A DNA stretch of 64,000 nt. Origin: Methanobrevibacter sp. TLL-48-HuF1. Its GTDB lineage: Archaea > Methanobacteriota > Methanobacteria > Methanobacteriales > Methanobacteriaceae. Location of the stretch: the NCBI RefSeq assembly GCF_023617305.1, contig NZ_CP081485.1, positions 589,001 through 653,000 on the forward strand, in the 5' to 3' direction. The notes beneath the pieces are model-generated. The model was not told the origin of the DNA. It did no database searches and saw nothing but the letters and a program-made list of their open reading frames with translations. The position numbers and the translations under genes are program-made. Below are positions 19,140 to 29,106 of this stretch, piece after piece (positions within the stretch are counted from its first letter, which is position 1; every line of letters begins with the position of its first letter).

Positions 19140-19615
19140 CTTAAAGATTTCTCAATTCTTTTTAATTCATCAACATAATATTTTTTAGTATGTAAATTAG
19201 CTGGAATTGAATTGGTTACATGACACTCTTTTTCTAATTTGAAAATGAGATAATCTTCAGTATCTAAAGAAATAGAACCATCATCACTTAATAATTCCAA
19301 ATTATCCAATTCTTCAAGAATATTTTCATATTCTTTTTGCTCCAAAGCAATAACCTCATCCAAATCCATTTTTTGAATTTTAGGATTTAATTGTAAAGCA
19401 ATAGCTACAAATCCGTTAACAGTTCTATTATCAATATCAAACTCGGATTTTCTAATTTCATCCATACTTAATTTAACATGATGTAATGTAGCCTTAGTAA
19501 CAGGAACTTCCTTAGATAATCCAATTTGATTTATTTCATAATGATTTTTCCAGCTACCCACTTTATAAATTGCATAATTTATATTATCAAAGTTTATAAT
19601 TTCAGGTTTTTCCAT
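19136..19615 (-). CDS. Hypothetical protein, possible DUF-type
   Basis: 159 residues with GTGATAGT just before the ATG. Acidic, mixed alpha/beta, no membrane segment, no clear motif. It converges with nucS, overlapping its stop by four bases. I do not recognise the family. Confidence 0.65.
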   Translation of the reverse strand: MEKPEIINFDNINYAIYKVGSWKNHYEINQIGLSKEVPVTKATLHHVKLSMDEIRKSEFDIDNRTVNGFVAIALQLNPKIQKMDLDEVIALEQKEYENILEELDNLELLSDDGSISLDTEDYLIFKLEKECHVTNSIPANLHTKKYYVDELKRIEKSLS

Positions 19616-19713
19616 ACTATCACACTTACATATTATTTATATTTCACTAATTAAAAAACATTTAGTTTTAAATATTATAAATAATAAAAGTTAAATTTAA
19701 TGGAGGTTAGGCT

Positions 19714-20412
19714 GTGAAAAAATGTCCCGAATGTGGAAATCCTAGTTACGATGGTGCACCTGCATGTGGGAACTGTGGATATAAATTTCCAAAAATGAAA
19801 CCCTCAGCTCCTAAAAAGGAAATATTTGACAAAGCTCCTGAAAAAAAGAAAAAACAATTTAGTGACGAAGAAAGTACAATTGAAATCATTAAAGAAAACA
19901 GAATCCTTATTGGAGCAATTATACTTATTACAATAATCGTCATCTGTGGAATTGTCATTACAGGACCAAATAATAATAACCAAACTGCACAAAGTGGAGA
20001 TATGGTTAAATTTTCTGAAGCAGGATTTTCTTTCAGCTATCCAAGCAGTTGGAGTGAAGTAAATGGAACTGACAGTGACCATGAAGGTTCCGTCTTCTTT
20101 AAAAATGAAAATGGCACTACTATTCAATATTATAACGTGTCTAATGATTCCACATCATTAAAAGATATAACTCAAGATAGAATTAGTTATGCTCAAGAAA
20201 ATGGTGATTATATAGATACAGTTCAAACAATAACATTAGATGGTAGAAACGCTTCAGATGTAATTTTAGAACAATCCAGTGGAAATTACACCAGATACGT
20301 ATCATTATTCAGTAATGGAGAATTATATGTATTTAAAATAAGTGGCGATTCATTAAATGCCATTAATTCTAGTGATATTAATGCTGTACTTCAAACCGCA
20401 GATATTGCATAA
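19714..20412 (+). CDS. Zinc-ribbon, single-pass membrane protein with PsbP-like extracellular domain
   Basis: 232 residues. The start is GTG at 19714, set by GGAGGTTAG just upstream. An N-terminal zinc ribbon (CPECGNPSYDGAPACGNCG, residues 4-22) is followed by a charged linker. One membrane helix lies at about 66-86. The outer domain begins KFSEAGFSFSYPSSWSEV, a pattern of the PsbP/DUF1795-like fold. The ribbon would face the cytoplasm and the domain the outside. The role is unknown; such proteins are frequent in Methanobacteriales. Confidence 0.78.
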   Translation: MKKCPECGNPSYDGAPACGNCGYKFPKMKPSAPKKEIFDKAPEKKKKQFSDEESTIEIIKENRILIGAIILITIIVICGIVITGPNNNNQTAQSGDMVKFSEAGFSFSYPSSWSEVNGTDSDHEGSVFFKNENGTTIQYYNVSNDSTSLKDITQDRISYAQENGDYIDTVQTITLDGRNASDVILEQSSGNYTRYVSLFSNGELYVFKISGDSLNAINSSDINAVLQTADIA

Positions 20413-20436
20413 GTATGAATCATTTCATACTTTTTT
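20411..20436 (+). terminator. Hairpin and T-run
   Basis: A perfect nine-base stem (AAGTATGAA / TTCATACTT, four-base loop, 20411-20432) is followed at once by T residues to 20436. It directly follows the zinc-ribbon gene and has the form of an intrinsic terminator. Confidence 0.6.
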
Positions 20437-20457
20437 CTATTTTTTAAAGTGTTTAAA

Positions 20458-21282
20458 ATGAAAATTAAAATTGCACTATGTCAAATTAATGTAGTTGACA
20501 ATAAAGAAAAAAACATTGAAAATGCTACATCTATGATTTTAAAAGCTGTTAAACAAAATGCTGATTTTATTGTTCTTCCTGAAATGTTTAACTGCCCTTA
20601 TTCCAATGAAAAATTCATAGAATATTGTGAAGAAGAAACAAACAGTCTTACATTATCTAAAATAGCCAAATTAGCTGATGAAAATAATACTTATATTTTA
20701 GCAGGATCCATTCCTGAAAAAGAAGACTCAAAAATCTTTAATACAAGCTATTTATTTGATAAAAATGGTGAAATAATAGCAAAACATAGAAAAATGCATT
20801 TATTTGATATTGATGTTAAAGGAAAAATCTATTTTAAAGAATCTGATACATTAAGTTCAGGCAATAAATTCACAATAGCTAAAACAGAATTTGGAAACGT
20901 AGGTATTGGAATCTGTTATGATATACGTTTTCCGGAACTGGCCAGACTAATGGCTAATGCCGGAGCTGAAATCTTATTTTATCCCGGAGCATTTAACATG
21001 ACAACAGGCCCTGCTCACTGGGAACTTACATTTAGAGCCAGAGCTCTGGATAATCAGGTTTATTGTGTTGGTGTTGCACCTGCACTAAACAGAGATGCCA
21101 GCTATCACAGTTACGGCCATTCAATTATTACAAATCCATGGGGAGAAGTAATTACTCAGCTAGATGAGAAAGAAAACTTAAAAATCGTTGAAATAGATTT
21201 AAATGAAATAAAAAAAGTAAGAGAGGAACTTCCTCTTTTAAAAAATAAAAGAAATGATTTGTATAAGATTAATTTAATTTAG
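20458..21282 (+). CDS. Carbon-nitrogen hydrolase (nitrilase / omega-amidase family)
   Basis: 274 residues from the ATG at 20458; a GTG three codons earlier is less likely. The Glu-Lys-Cys triad is visible in VLPEMFNCPYS, KHRKMHLFDID and GIGICYDIRFPE, and the last of these matches Nit2/omega-amidases. Such enzymes hydrolyse alpha-ketoglutaramate or deaminated glutathione, often as metabolite repair. The exact substrate is not certain. It converges with the HEAT-repeat gene and overlaps it by 14 bases. Confidence 0.9.
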   Translation: MKIKIALCQINVVDNKEKNIENATSMILKAVKQNADFIVLPEMFNCPYSNEKFIEYCEEETNSLTLSKIAKLADENNTYILAGSIPEKEDSKIFNTSYLFDKNGEIIAKHRKMHLFDIDVKGKIYFKESDTLSSGNKFTIAKTEFGNVGIGICYDIRFPELARLMANAGAEILFYPGAFNMTTGPAHWELTFRARALDNQVYCVGVAPALNRDASYHSYGHSIITNPWGEVITQLDEKENLKIVEIDLNEIKKVREELPLLKNKRNDLYKINLI

Positions 21283-22120
21283 CTAATCTTTTTTCAAACC
21301 AATCTTCTTTTCCGGGTTTTTTCTTAGATAAAACTTCAATTGCTTTATTTAAAATCCTAATTTCATTTTCCAAATCATTATTTTTCCTATAAAGAATACA
21401 TAATCTTTTATAAGGAGCATCTTTTGGCTGTTCTTCAGTCACATACTGTTCATATTCTTTAATAGCTTTTTGAACATTGGTTTTTTCCATTTCCTTAATT
21501 GTGCTTATTGGTTTTACTTTTGATAAAGTTTCACCTGATGCTTTTGCTTTTTTAGCTTTTTCAGCTTTTTTAAGTGCTTTATTACATGATTTTTTAAAGT
21601 CTTTATCCTTTTCATTACGCCTTGCATCTTTAATTAAATCAATAGATTCATCAGAAGCTAAATCTCCCAATGCATAAATAGTAGCTAATCGGACACCCCA
21701 GTCTTCATCTTCAAGTCCTTTAGCTATTGTATATAATTCATCATGTGCCTGAAGCTCCCCCAAAGCTCTGATAGCTGTTTTTCTTACACCAAAATCATCA
21801 TCTTCCACAGCACTTGCAAAATAAGGAATAACTTTTTCATCTTTAGTTTCTTTAAGAGCAAATGTTAAAAAACGTTTATTTTTGCCTTCTGATGCCTCAA
21901 ATTTTTCAATTAATTTATCTCTGGCAACTTCCCCCATATTACCTAAAATTTCAGCTGCTTTAAATCTTATTTGAGCATTATCATCAGTAGTTGCTTCAAT
22001 TAACGGATCAATAGCTTCAATATCAGTTACACCAATTAAATCATTAATCGCTTCCTTTCTTACACTTACATCATCATTTGAGAGATTGTCAATAGCTTCC
22101 TTTAAAATTAAATCAGACAT
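21269..22120 (-). CDS. HEAT-repeat protein
   Basis: 283 residues. The first 175 are at least five HEAT/PBS-lyase-type helical repeats with the recurring pattern 'D..VR..A...LG' (for example DDFGVRKTAIRALGEL and EDWGVRLATIYALGDL). A lysine/alanine-rich linker and a TPR-like helical C-terminus follow. Such proteins are scaffolds for protein-protein contact. TAGGAGAT precedes the ATG. No partner is evident; the Lhr-type helicase is the divergent neighbour. Confidence 0.85.
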   Translation of the reverse strand: MSDLILKEAIDNLSNDDVSVRKEAINDLIGVTDIEAIDPLIEATTDDNAQIRFKAAEILGNMGEVARDKLIEKFEASEGKNKRFLTFALKETKDEKVIPYFASAVEDDDFGVRKTAIRALGELQAHDELYTIAKGLEDEDWGVRLATIYALGDLASDESIDLIKDARRNEKDKDFKKSCNKALKKAEKAKKAKASGETLSKVKPISTIKEMEKTNVQKAIKEYEQYVTEEQPKDAPYKRLCILYRKNNDLENEIRILNKAIEVLSKKKPGKEDWFEKRLAKLN

Positions 22121-22208
22121 TTTATATCTCCTAAAAGTTTAAAACTTATATTAATAATAAATTAGTTTTAGTAAATATATAATCTTTAAGATAAAAGTTG
22201 AGATAAAA

Positions 22209-24809
22209 ATGATAACTGAGCAAACAAAAAGCTATTCAAAAAAACAGATATATAAAACCCTACATCCATGGGTTAGACAATGGTTTGATGAAACTTTCGA
22301 AGAGTTTACCCCCGCTCAGAAAAAATCAATTGTAGATATTCACAAAGGGAATAATATTTTAGTTTCATCACCTACAGGATCAGGAAAAACATTAACTGCT
22401 TTTTTATCCATACTTAGTGAACTAACAACCCTTTCTCAGAAAGGAAAACTTGAAGATAAAGTTTATTGTATCTATATTTCACCACTGAAAGCTTTAGATA
22501 ATGATATTGAAAAAAACCTGGAAGAACCTCTTAAAGGTATTGAGAAAATTGCAGGCAAGGATTTGGGAATTAGAAAGGCCGTCAGAACAGGTGATACAAC
22601 CCAATATCAAAGACAGAAAATGCTTAAAAAGCCTCCACATATCCTAATTACCACTCCTGAAACTTTATCTATTTTACTTGTAGCTCCAAAGTTTAGAGAA
22701 AAATTAAGTAATGTAAAATATGTTATAATTGATGAAATACATTCACTTGCTGAAAACAAACGTGGAGTGCATTTAAGTTTATCACTTGAACGTTTACAGC
22801 ATTTAATCGGACAGTATACCAGAATCGGACTTTCAGCTACAGTCAGTCCTCTTGAAGAAGTAGCTAAATTTCTTGTAGGTTATGAATATGGAGTTGAGCG
22901 GGACTGTAAAATCATCAATATAAACTATCTTAAAGACCTTGATATGAAAGTTCTTTGTCCAGTCAGTGACATTATGCTGGCTGACAGTGAAGATACCCGT
23001 CTTGGAACATATAACCTGTTGGATGATTTGATTCAGGAAAATAAAACCACACTTGTCTTTACAAATACAAGAAGCGGAACTGAACGTTTTGTTTATAATC
23101 TTAAAAAAATGTTTCCAAAAAACTACAATGATGAAAATATAATGGCTCATCATTCCTCACTTTCAAAAGAAGTTCGTCTGGCAACTGAAAGCAAATTAAA
23201 AGAAGGAAAACTTAAAGTTGTAGTTTCATCAACATCTCTGGAACTGGGAATAGACATCGGATATATTGATTTGGTTGTTCTTATCAACTCTCCAAAATCC
23301 GTTTCAAGAGCTCTTCAAAGAATCGGAAGAAGCGGGCACAAACTAAATGAAAAATCCACCGGAAGAATTATTGTAACAAACCGTGATGATCTGGTTGAAT
23401 GTTCTGTTTTATTAAAAGATGCAAAAGAAGGCAAAATTGATAAAATAAACATTCCTCAAAACTGTTTAGATGTTCTGGCCCAGCACATTTACGGAATGAG
23501 TATTGAAAATCCATGGGACATTGATTATGCATATGATGTAATCAGAAAAAGCTATTGCTACAAAAATTTAACCAGAGATGATTATGAAGATGTTTTAAGC
23601 TATATGGCTGGAGAATATGAAGAACTTGAAGAGAGATATGTCTATGCTAAAATCTGGATAAATTATAAGGAAAACACCTTTGGTAAACGGGGAAAACTAG
23701 CCAGAATGTTATATTCAACAAACATCGGAACAATCCCAGACAGTTCAGGAGTTTTAGTTAAATGTGATGGTGAAACTGTTGGAAAAATAGAAGAAGACTT
23801 TATGGAAAGACTGAAAAAAGGAGATACTTTTGTTTTAGGCGGACGAACATACCGTTTCAATTATGGAAAAGGAATGACAATAAATGTTTCACCGGCAAAC
23901 GGACCTCCAACAATTCCTTCCTGGTTTTCACAGCAGTTACCATTATCTTTTGATTTGGCTATGGATATTCAGAGATTTAGAGCCCATATGGACACCAGAT
24001 TCAGATACGGAAAAAGCAAACATGAAATTATGGAGTTTATATATGATTACCTGTATGTAGATGATTTTGCAGCCAATTCAATTTACGAATATTTTGTAGA
24101 ACAGTACACATATGCCAAAATACCGAGCAATCAGAGGTTATTGATTGAATACTATAAAGGATTTGGTGACAGACGCTTTGTAATATTCCACAGTTTATTT
24201 GGAAGAAAAGTAAATGATGCACTTTCAAGAGCAGTAGCTTACATTGTTGCACGACAATACAATACAAATGTTACAATATCCATCTCAGACAACGGATTTT
24301 ACTTAAGTGCAGAAGGAACACTTGGAGGGTTAGAGGCATTCAGACAGCTAACTCCAGAAAACTTTAAAAATATCCTAACACAATCATTAAATAAAACAGA
24401 AACATTAGCCAGCAGATTCAGACATTGTGCAGGCAGGTCACTAATGACCCTTAGACATTATAAAGGTGAGGCGAAATCTGTTGGACGCCAACAAGTAAGA
24501 GGAAAAATATTGCTTAAATTTGTTCAGGAAATGGATAATGATTTTTCAATCCTAAAAGAAGCTAGAAGAGAAGCTTTAGAAGATTATATGGATGTCAATA
24601 ATGCGCTTAAAGTTATCGAATGGATATCTTCCGGACAGATGGAAATCAAAACAATAAACACTGTTATTCCAACACCTTTTGCATTTAATTTAGTTTCACA
24701 AGGATATTTGGATGTATTAAACCAAAATGATAAAGCAGAATTTACAAAAAGGATGCATAAAGCTGTTTTAGAACAAATAAAAGAAGAATTAAAAGAAAGC
24801 GATTTATAA
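22209..24809 (+). CDS. Lhr-type ATP-dependent DNA helicase
   Basis: 866 residues, superfamily 2. Motif I is SSPTGSGKT, motif II IDEIHSL (DEIH box), motif [10 protein letters not shown], motif [11 protein letters not shown] and motif [11 protein letters not shown] winged-helix and Lhr-core region follows the helicase domains. Archaeal Lhr proteins act in DNA repair and replication-fork recovery. The length fits the Lhr-core group. Flavodoxin follows 12 bases after the stop, possibly by simple read-through. Confidence 0.92.
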   Translation: MITEQTKSYSKKQIYKTLHPWVRQWFDETFEEFTPAQKKSIVDIHKGNNILVSSPTGSGKTLTAFLSILSELTTLSQKGKLEDKVYCIYISPLKALDNDIEKNLEEPLKGIEKIAGKDLGIRKAVRTGDTTQYQRQKMLKKPPHILITTPETLSILLVAPKFREKLSNVKYVIIDEIHSLAENKRGVHLSLSLERLQHLIGQYTRIGLSATVSPLEEVAKFLVGYEYGVERDCKIININYLKDLDMKVLCPVSDIMLADSEDTRLGTYNLLDDLIQENKTTLVFTNTRSGTERFVYNLKKMFPKNYNDENIMAHHSSLSKEVRLATESKLKEGKLKVVVSSTSLELGIDIGYIDLVVLINSPKSVSRALQRIGRSGHKLNEKSTGRIIVTNRDDLVECSVLLKDAKEGKIDKINIPQNCLDVLAQHIYGMSIENPWDIDYAYDVIRKSYCYKNLTRDDYEDVLSYMAGEYEELEERYVYAKIWINYKENTFGKRGKLARMLYSTNIGTIPDSSGVLVKCDGETVGKIEEDFMERLKKGDTFVLGGRTYRFNYGKGMTINVSPANGPPTIPSWFSQQLPLSFDLAMDIQRFRAHMDTRFRYGKSKHEIMEFIYDYLYVDDFAANSIYEYFVEQYTYAKIPSNQRLLIEYYKGFGDRRFVIFHSLFGRKVNDALSRAVAYIVARQYNTNVTISISDNGFYLSAEGTLGGLEAFRQLTPENFKNILTQSLNKTETLASRFRHCAGRSLMTLRHYKGEAKSVGRQQVRGKILLKFVQEMDNDFSILKEARREALEDYMDVNNALKVIEWISSGQMEIKTINTVIPTPFAFNLVSQGYLDVLNQNDKAEFTKRMHKAVLEQIKEELKESDL

Positions 24810-24821
24810 AAAAGTGATAAT

Positions 24822-25289
24822 ATGAAAACATTAATTGTATATTATTCAAGAACACAGCAAACTGAAAAAATAGCTAAAGCTATCCAGAAAGGCCTGAATT
24901 GTGACATTGAAGAAATTACAGCTGAAAAAAAATATGACGGAATCATAGGATACATAAAAGGAGGATTTGATGCAGGTGCAAACAGAGTTTGTGAAATCAA
25001 TAAAGTAACTAAAAACCCTGAAAATTATGATTTGGTTATAATTGGAACACCTGTTTGGGCAGCAACAATGGCAACACCAATATACAGCTATTTAAAAGAA
25101 TACGGCAATCAAATCAAGAATTTAGCTAGTTTTTGTACATGCGGCAGCAGCGGATATGAAAAAACATTAAATAAAATAGCTAAAACAACTGGAAAAACTC
25201 CAATAGCTACAATGTATTTAACAAAAGATGAAATGGAAAATCCTGAAGAAAAAATAAATAACTTTGAAAACAAAATTAATAACAGGTGA
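24822..25289 (+). CDS. Flavodoxin
   Basis: 155 residues. LIVYYSRTQQTEKIA at the N-terminus is the FMN-phosphate loop, and GTPVWAATMATPIYSYL and FCTCGSSG form the isoalloxazine contacts. It carries single electrons between redox enzymes. GTGATAAT lies at the correct distance from the ATG. A membrane-protein gene overlaps its end. Confidence 0.9.
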   Translation: MKTLIVYYSRTQQTEKIAKAIQKGLNCDIEEITAEKKYDGIIGYIKGGFDAGANRVCEINKVTKNPENYDLVIIGTPVWAATMATPIYSYLKEYGNQIKNLASFCTCGSSGYEKTLNKIAKTTGKTPIATMYLTKDEMENPEEKINNFENKINNR

Positions 25290-25294
25290 TAAAA

Positions 25295-25663
25295 ATGACT
25301 AAATGGGGACCAGTATTTCTTGGTTTTATCCTTGCAGTAATTGTAAAATCATTCTTTGCACATTATGAATTTATAGGATTGCTTCTTGTCGGATTTATAG
25401 TAGGATACATATGTCATGACGGAGCAATAAGCGGAATGTGGAATGCTGCAGTTGCAGGAGCATTTGGAACCATAGTAGCTGCAATATTATTTGTTATAAT
25501 TGCAACCTTTGGAGGAGCACTATTTGGAATCTTTGGAGGTTTGGTTGGATTTACAGTATCCGGAATTACAACCGTCTTCATAGTTTTAGGATATTTAATA
25601 TACTATGCAATAGTCATGGGTATTGCTGGTGGTGTTGGAGGATTACTTTCTTCTAAAAAATAA
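25295..25663 (+). CDS. Glycine-rich small membrane protein (DUF5518-like)
   Basis: 122 residues from the ATG at 25295, with GGTGAT four bases upstream; the GTG at 25286 is weaker. Three to four membrane helices are rich in glycine and alanine (GAFGTIVAAILFVIIATFGGA; GGLVGFTVSGITTVF). The fold resembles the DUF5518 family frequent in methanogens. Function unknown. A similarly sized membrane protein follows 12 bases later. Confidence 0.75.
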   Translation: MTKWGPVFLGFILAVIVKSFFAHYEFIGLLLVGFIVGYICHDGAISGMWNAAVAGAFGTIVAAILFVIIATFGGALFGIFGGLVGFTVSGITTVFIVLGYLIYYAIVMGIAGGVGGLLSSKK

Positions 25664-25675
25664 GGGGAAAAATAT

Positions 25676-26083
25676 ATGGATTTTAAAAATTTTATTGATT
25701 GGAAATCATTTATAATGGGTGCTGCATTTGCTTCATTTATCTGTGTTGTTGCAGCACAATATCAATTAGACTGGTTATATGCATTTGCAGCTATTGGTCT
25801 GCTTTATGTAGGTTATAAAGCTAAAAATATGAAATGGGGTGCTATTTTAGGTGCAATAGCAGCAACACCATTATTTGTACTTGCAGCATATGGTGTTTTT
25901 GGACCTCTTTCAGACAGTTCTGTTGATCCGCAGGTAACTATGTTGATTACACTTATTGTAGTGCTTATAGTTGGAGCATTAGTTGGTTTTGTTGGAGCAT
26001 ACACTTACAGAAACAGACAAAGAGCAATTGCTGCAAAAGAAAAACAAGCAAAAATAGGTAAAAATAAAAAAGGAAAAAAATAA
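25676..26083 (+). CDS. Small membrane protein
   Basis: 135 residues with an AGGGGA ribosome binding site. Four hydrophobic segments at about 13-29, 33-45, 54-76 and 84-108, then a basic C-terminal tail (KEKQAKIGKNKKGKK) likely cytoplasmic. Probably co-transcribed with the preceding membrane protein and flavodoxin. No family assigned with certainty. Confidence 0.7.
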   Translation: MDFKNFIDWKSFIMGAAFASFICVVAAQYQLDWLYAFAAIGLLYVGYKAKNMKWGAILGAIAATPLFVLAAYGVFGPLSDSSVDPQVTMLITLIVVLIVGALVGFVGAYTYRNRQRAIAAKEKQAKIGKNKKGKK

Positions 26084-26085
26084 TC

Positions 26086-27177
26086 TTAAGTTATTATTTT
26101 TTCCAATTCTTCTTTTTTAATCGCATTTTTAATTTCAAGGGCTATTCTTCTACCCATACTCATAGGTTTTCCATAAGTCAGATAACTGTAAGGTGAACCT
26201 CCCATAAATGTATTGGTTCCGCCATCAGTTCTGGCACTTATTTCAAAACAGATCACTTCTAAATTATCATTCACTAAAGTTTGCATACAGAACGGACCAT
26301 TCAATCCAGGAGCAACAAGTTTTTTAGCACTTTCCACCAATTTATCAGCCATTTCAAATACTTGAGGAAGTAATGATTCCCTAATAACTGCCGGATGATT
26401 ACCAGTAACTACATAAGAAGGGCTTAAATCAATATCCAATTGATCTTTTGCAGGCATTCTTACAAAACCATCAATACTGGATTCATATCTTGTATCCATA
26501 CCTAATAATTCAACCTTATCTTCCAATGCGGAGTAGAAATAATGTATACAATAATTACAGCCAGAAACATATTCTTCAATATGTGCATTAGCTACATCTG
26601 CATCTTCTAACCATCCACGAGATTTCATAGCTTCTATTTTCTTATTGAATTCTTCAGGAGATGATGCTACAAAATAACCCCTCCCTCCCCTTGCACCAGG
26701 GAATTTAACCATAACAGGACGGTCAATTTCTGAAGGACTATCATATTTGTAAGGTATTCTTACTTCACCTTCAACAAGAAGTGCTCTTTCCTTGTCTCTT
26801 TCAGCTTCCCACCTTAAAATATCCCTATTACCAAACATAGGAACATTAAATTTATCTTCAACATTTTCAAGACCTGCATATGCTACAAATGAACCATGAG
26901 GTATAACAATAGCATTCATATCTCTAAGCTTTTGTTGAACATCCTCATTAACAATGTCCTTAAATTTATCAACAATTATATATTCATCTGCAACATCAAA
27001 ACGTTGGTAAGGTACTTCCCTTCCTTTTTCACAAACAATAGCTGTTCTGAAACCTTCTTCTTTTGCACCTTGTAAAATATGCAAAGAAGTGTGACTTCCA
27101 AGAGTAGCTATGGTTATATTATCTTTGTCGTAATTATTCAATATCTCTAAAATATCTTCAAGTTTAACTTCGCCCAT
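26086..27177 (-). CDS. purP: FAICAR synthetase, formate-dependent purine synthesis
   Basis: 363 residues. PurP joins formate to AICAR using ATP, replacing the folate-dependent PurH step in methanogens. The N-terminal IATLGSHTSLHILQGAKEEG and IPHGSFVAY are PurP signatures. The ATP-grasp part shows VMVKFPGARGGRGYF and CFEISARTDGGTNTF. GAGGAGAT precedes the ATG. It is separate from other purine genes. Confidence 0.95.
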   Translation of the reverse strand: MGEVKLEDILEILNNYDKDNITIATLGSHTSLHILQGAKEEGFRTAIVCEKGREVPYQRFDVADEYIIVDKFKDIVNEDVQQKLRDMNAIVIPHGSFVAYAGLENVEDKFNVPMFGNRDILRWEAERDKERALLVEGEVRIPYKYDSPSEIDRPVMVKFPGARGGRGYFVASSPEEFNKKIEAMKSRGWLEDADVANAHIEEYVSGCNYCIHYFYSALEDKVELLGMDTRYESSIDGFVRMPAKDQLDIDLSPSYVVTGNHPAVIRESLLPQVFEMADKLVESAKKLVAPGLNGPFCMQTLVNDNLEVICFEISARTDGGTNTFMGGSPYSYLTYGKPMSMGRRIALEIKNAIKKEELEKIIT

Positions 27178-27384
27178 TTTAATATCTCCTCAAAGAATTG
27201 ATATATAATAGTATATAATTTAAGATATTATAACCCTTTTTGTTTTTAAAAAAAAGATTGAACAGAATAGCTTATATTTAAAAAAATAATTAACAAAAAT
27301 TCAATTAAATGTTAAAAACAAATATTAAAAAGGATAACTGATAAAATAATAAATTAGAAATTTTTAAATCATGAGATGAACTTT

Positions 27385-27915
27385 ATGCTAATTGGATTAA
27401 TATCAGACACACACATTCCAGACAGAGCTAGAGAACTTCCTAAAAATGTAATATCTGCATTTCAAAATGTTGATTTGATATTACATGCAGGAGATTTAAC
27501 TTCCATGGAAGTAATTGATGAATTAGAAAAAATAGCTCCAACAATAGCTATTCAAGGAAATATGGATAGAGCTGCTGGAATAATATTACCCAATGCAAAA
27601 GTTATCGAAGCTGAAGGTATAAAAATTGGAATTGCTCATGGTGAAGTATACCCGCGGGCAGACACACAACAGTTACTTTATTTAGCAAAACAATTAGATG
27701 CGGATATTTTAGTTACAGGACATTCCCACCAGCCTAAAATAGAACAGATTGATGGCGTTTTATTATTAAATCCGGGAAGTCCTATTGTTCCCAGACTTGC
27801 AGATAGAACTGTAATGTTACTTGAAATTAATAATAAAGATGTTGATGTTGAAGTTGTTAAAATTGGAAATCCTGTGTGTAGTGCACTGGATTTAGATAAA
27901 TTTAAAGGAGAATAA
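27385..27915 (+). CDS. YfcE/MJ0936-type metallophosphoesterase
   Basis: 176 residues from the second ATG (27385); the first, at 27376, adds three residues. GLISDTHIPDRARE, LILHAGDLTS, IQGNMDRA, IAHGE and VTGHSHQP form the dimetal calcineurin-type site. The family hydrolyses phosphodiesters and artificial nucleotides; its natural substrate is unclear. rlmE starts three bases after its stop. Confidence 0.9.
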   Translation: MLIGLISDTHIPDRARELPKNVISAFQNVDLILHAGDLTSMEVIDELEKIAPTIAIQGNMDRAAGIILPNAKVIEAEGIKIGIAHGEVYPRADTQQLLYLAKQLDADILVTGHSHQPKIEQIDGVLLLNPGSPIVPRLADRTVMLLEINNKDVDVEVVKIGNPVCSALDLDKFKGE

Positions 27916-27918
27916 AAA

Positions 27919-28551
27919 ATGGGCAGTCGCTGGCAAATGGAAAAAAAACATGATCCATATTACAAAAAAGCTAAAAAAGAAGATTATCGCTCAAGAGCAT
28001 CATATAAAATCAAACAATTAGATAAAAAATTCAAACTTATTAAAGAAGGAGATACTGTTGTAGACCTTGGAGCAGCTCCCGGAGGATGGTCTCAGGTAGC
28101 TTTAGAAAAAGTCGGAGAAGAAGGTCTTGTAATCGGAGTGGATTTAAATAGAATAAAACCATTTCCTGAAGAAAACTTCCATGGAATTAGAGGAGATTTT
28201 ACAACATCAGAAGTTCAGGAAAAAGTTATGAATTTAATTGGTGGAAAAGCTAAGGTCGTAATTTCTGATGCATCACCATCATTATGCGGAATTAAAAATA
28301 TTGACCAGTTAAGATCCATTGATTTGACAAACACAGTTATTGGAATAGCTGATAATATTTTAGAACCTAAAGGAAACTTAGTTATGAAAGTATTTCAGGG
28401 TCCGGAATATAAAGACATGCTAACCAGACTTAAAAAGAAATACAGACAGGTAAAAACAACAAAACCACCATCCTCCCGTAAAAAAAGCTCAGAAATGTAT
28501 GTTGTAGGATTGGATTTTAAACCTAAAAAAAATAAAAAAAGTAAAGATTAA
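27919..28551 (+). CDS. rlmE: 23S rRNA 2'-O-ribose methyltransferase, RrmJ/FtsJ family
   Basis: 210 residues. It methylates a ribose in the 23S rRNA A-loop. [31 protein letters not shown] (SAM-binding) and [11 protein letters not shown] are the family motifs. The K-D-K-E tetrad is consistent with K near 35, D in SDASP, K in VMKVFQG and E in [19 protein letters not shown] lies before the ATG. It is co-transcribed with the phosphoesterase. Confidence 0.94.
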   Translation: MGSRWQMEKKHDPYYKKAKKEDYRSRASYKIKQLDKKFKLIKEGDTVVDLGAAPGGWSQVALEKVGEEGLVIGVDLNRIKPFPEENFHGIRGDFTTSEVQEKVMNLIGGKAKVVISDASPSLCGIKNIDQLRSIDLTNTVIGIADNILEPKGNLVMKVFQGPEYKDMLTRLKKKYRQVKTTKPPSSRKKSSEMYVVGLDFKPKKNKKSKD

Positions 28552-28970
28552 AGATTATTGTATGCTACTGTAGCATTCTGTAATTTTTCTTTAGCAAAAT
28601 CTATTCTACTATCAACTTCATTTGATGATTTACCAGAATCCAATGCACTTTGAACATTTTGAATAGCAGAATCCGCTTTTGTTAATTCCAATCTTGCATC
28701 ATTATATTTTTGAACTTGAGATGTATCACCATTATTATAATACAAAGATTTTACACTATCAAATTGTGATTCCAAATCACTATATGAAGATTTCAATTCA
28801 GCAAGTTCATCATATTGATTACCAGAAGAAATTTCATTAGTAATTCCTGATGAAACCATACTAAATCCAACATATGCCACAACAACAATTGTTGAAATAA
28901 TCATTATGATTCCAACAACAGAAATAAGCATGGATGTGGATTTAAATAAATTTAATCTAGATTTTCTCAT
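28548..28970 (-). CDS. Membrane-anchored coiled-coil protein
   Basis: 140 residues. A basic N-terminus and one membrane helix (about 14-35) are followed by a helical, Glu/Ser-rich domain likely outside the cell, with coiled-coil character ([19 protein letters not shown]). TGAGGATAAT precedes the ATG. Its stop overlaps the end of rlmE by four bases. No function can be read. Confidence 0.65.
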   Translation of the reverse strand: MRKSRLNLFKSTSMLISVVGIIMIISTIVVVAYVGFSMVSSGITNEISSGNQYDELAELKSSYSDLESQFDSVKSLYYNNGDTSQVQKYNDARLELTKADSAIQNVQSALDSGKSSNEVDSRIDFAKEKLQNATVAYNNL

Positions 28971-29106
28971 ATTATCCTCATTTTATTAAATAAAAAAACT
29001 ATCTAATAATTTAATAATATTTTTACTTGTTATTACTATATAATATTTTACTTATCAAATGCTCAATACAATATTTTTTAAAGTATGAAAAATTAATAAT
29101 ATTTTA

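Noticed and set aside
25438-25656. Cysteine/tryptophan-rich frame within the DUF5518-like gene
   Set aside because: It is an out-of-frame reading of a clear membrane-protein gene with no start signal.
27178-27375. tRNA or other stable RNA gene in the gap before the phosphoesterase
   Set aside because: No cloverleaf or GC-rich block is visible; the gap is uniformly AT-rich and looks like promoter DNA.
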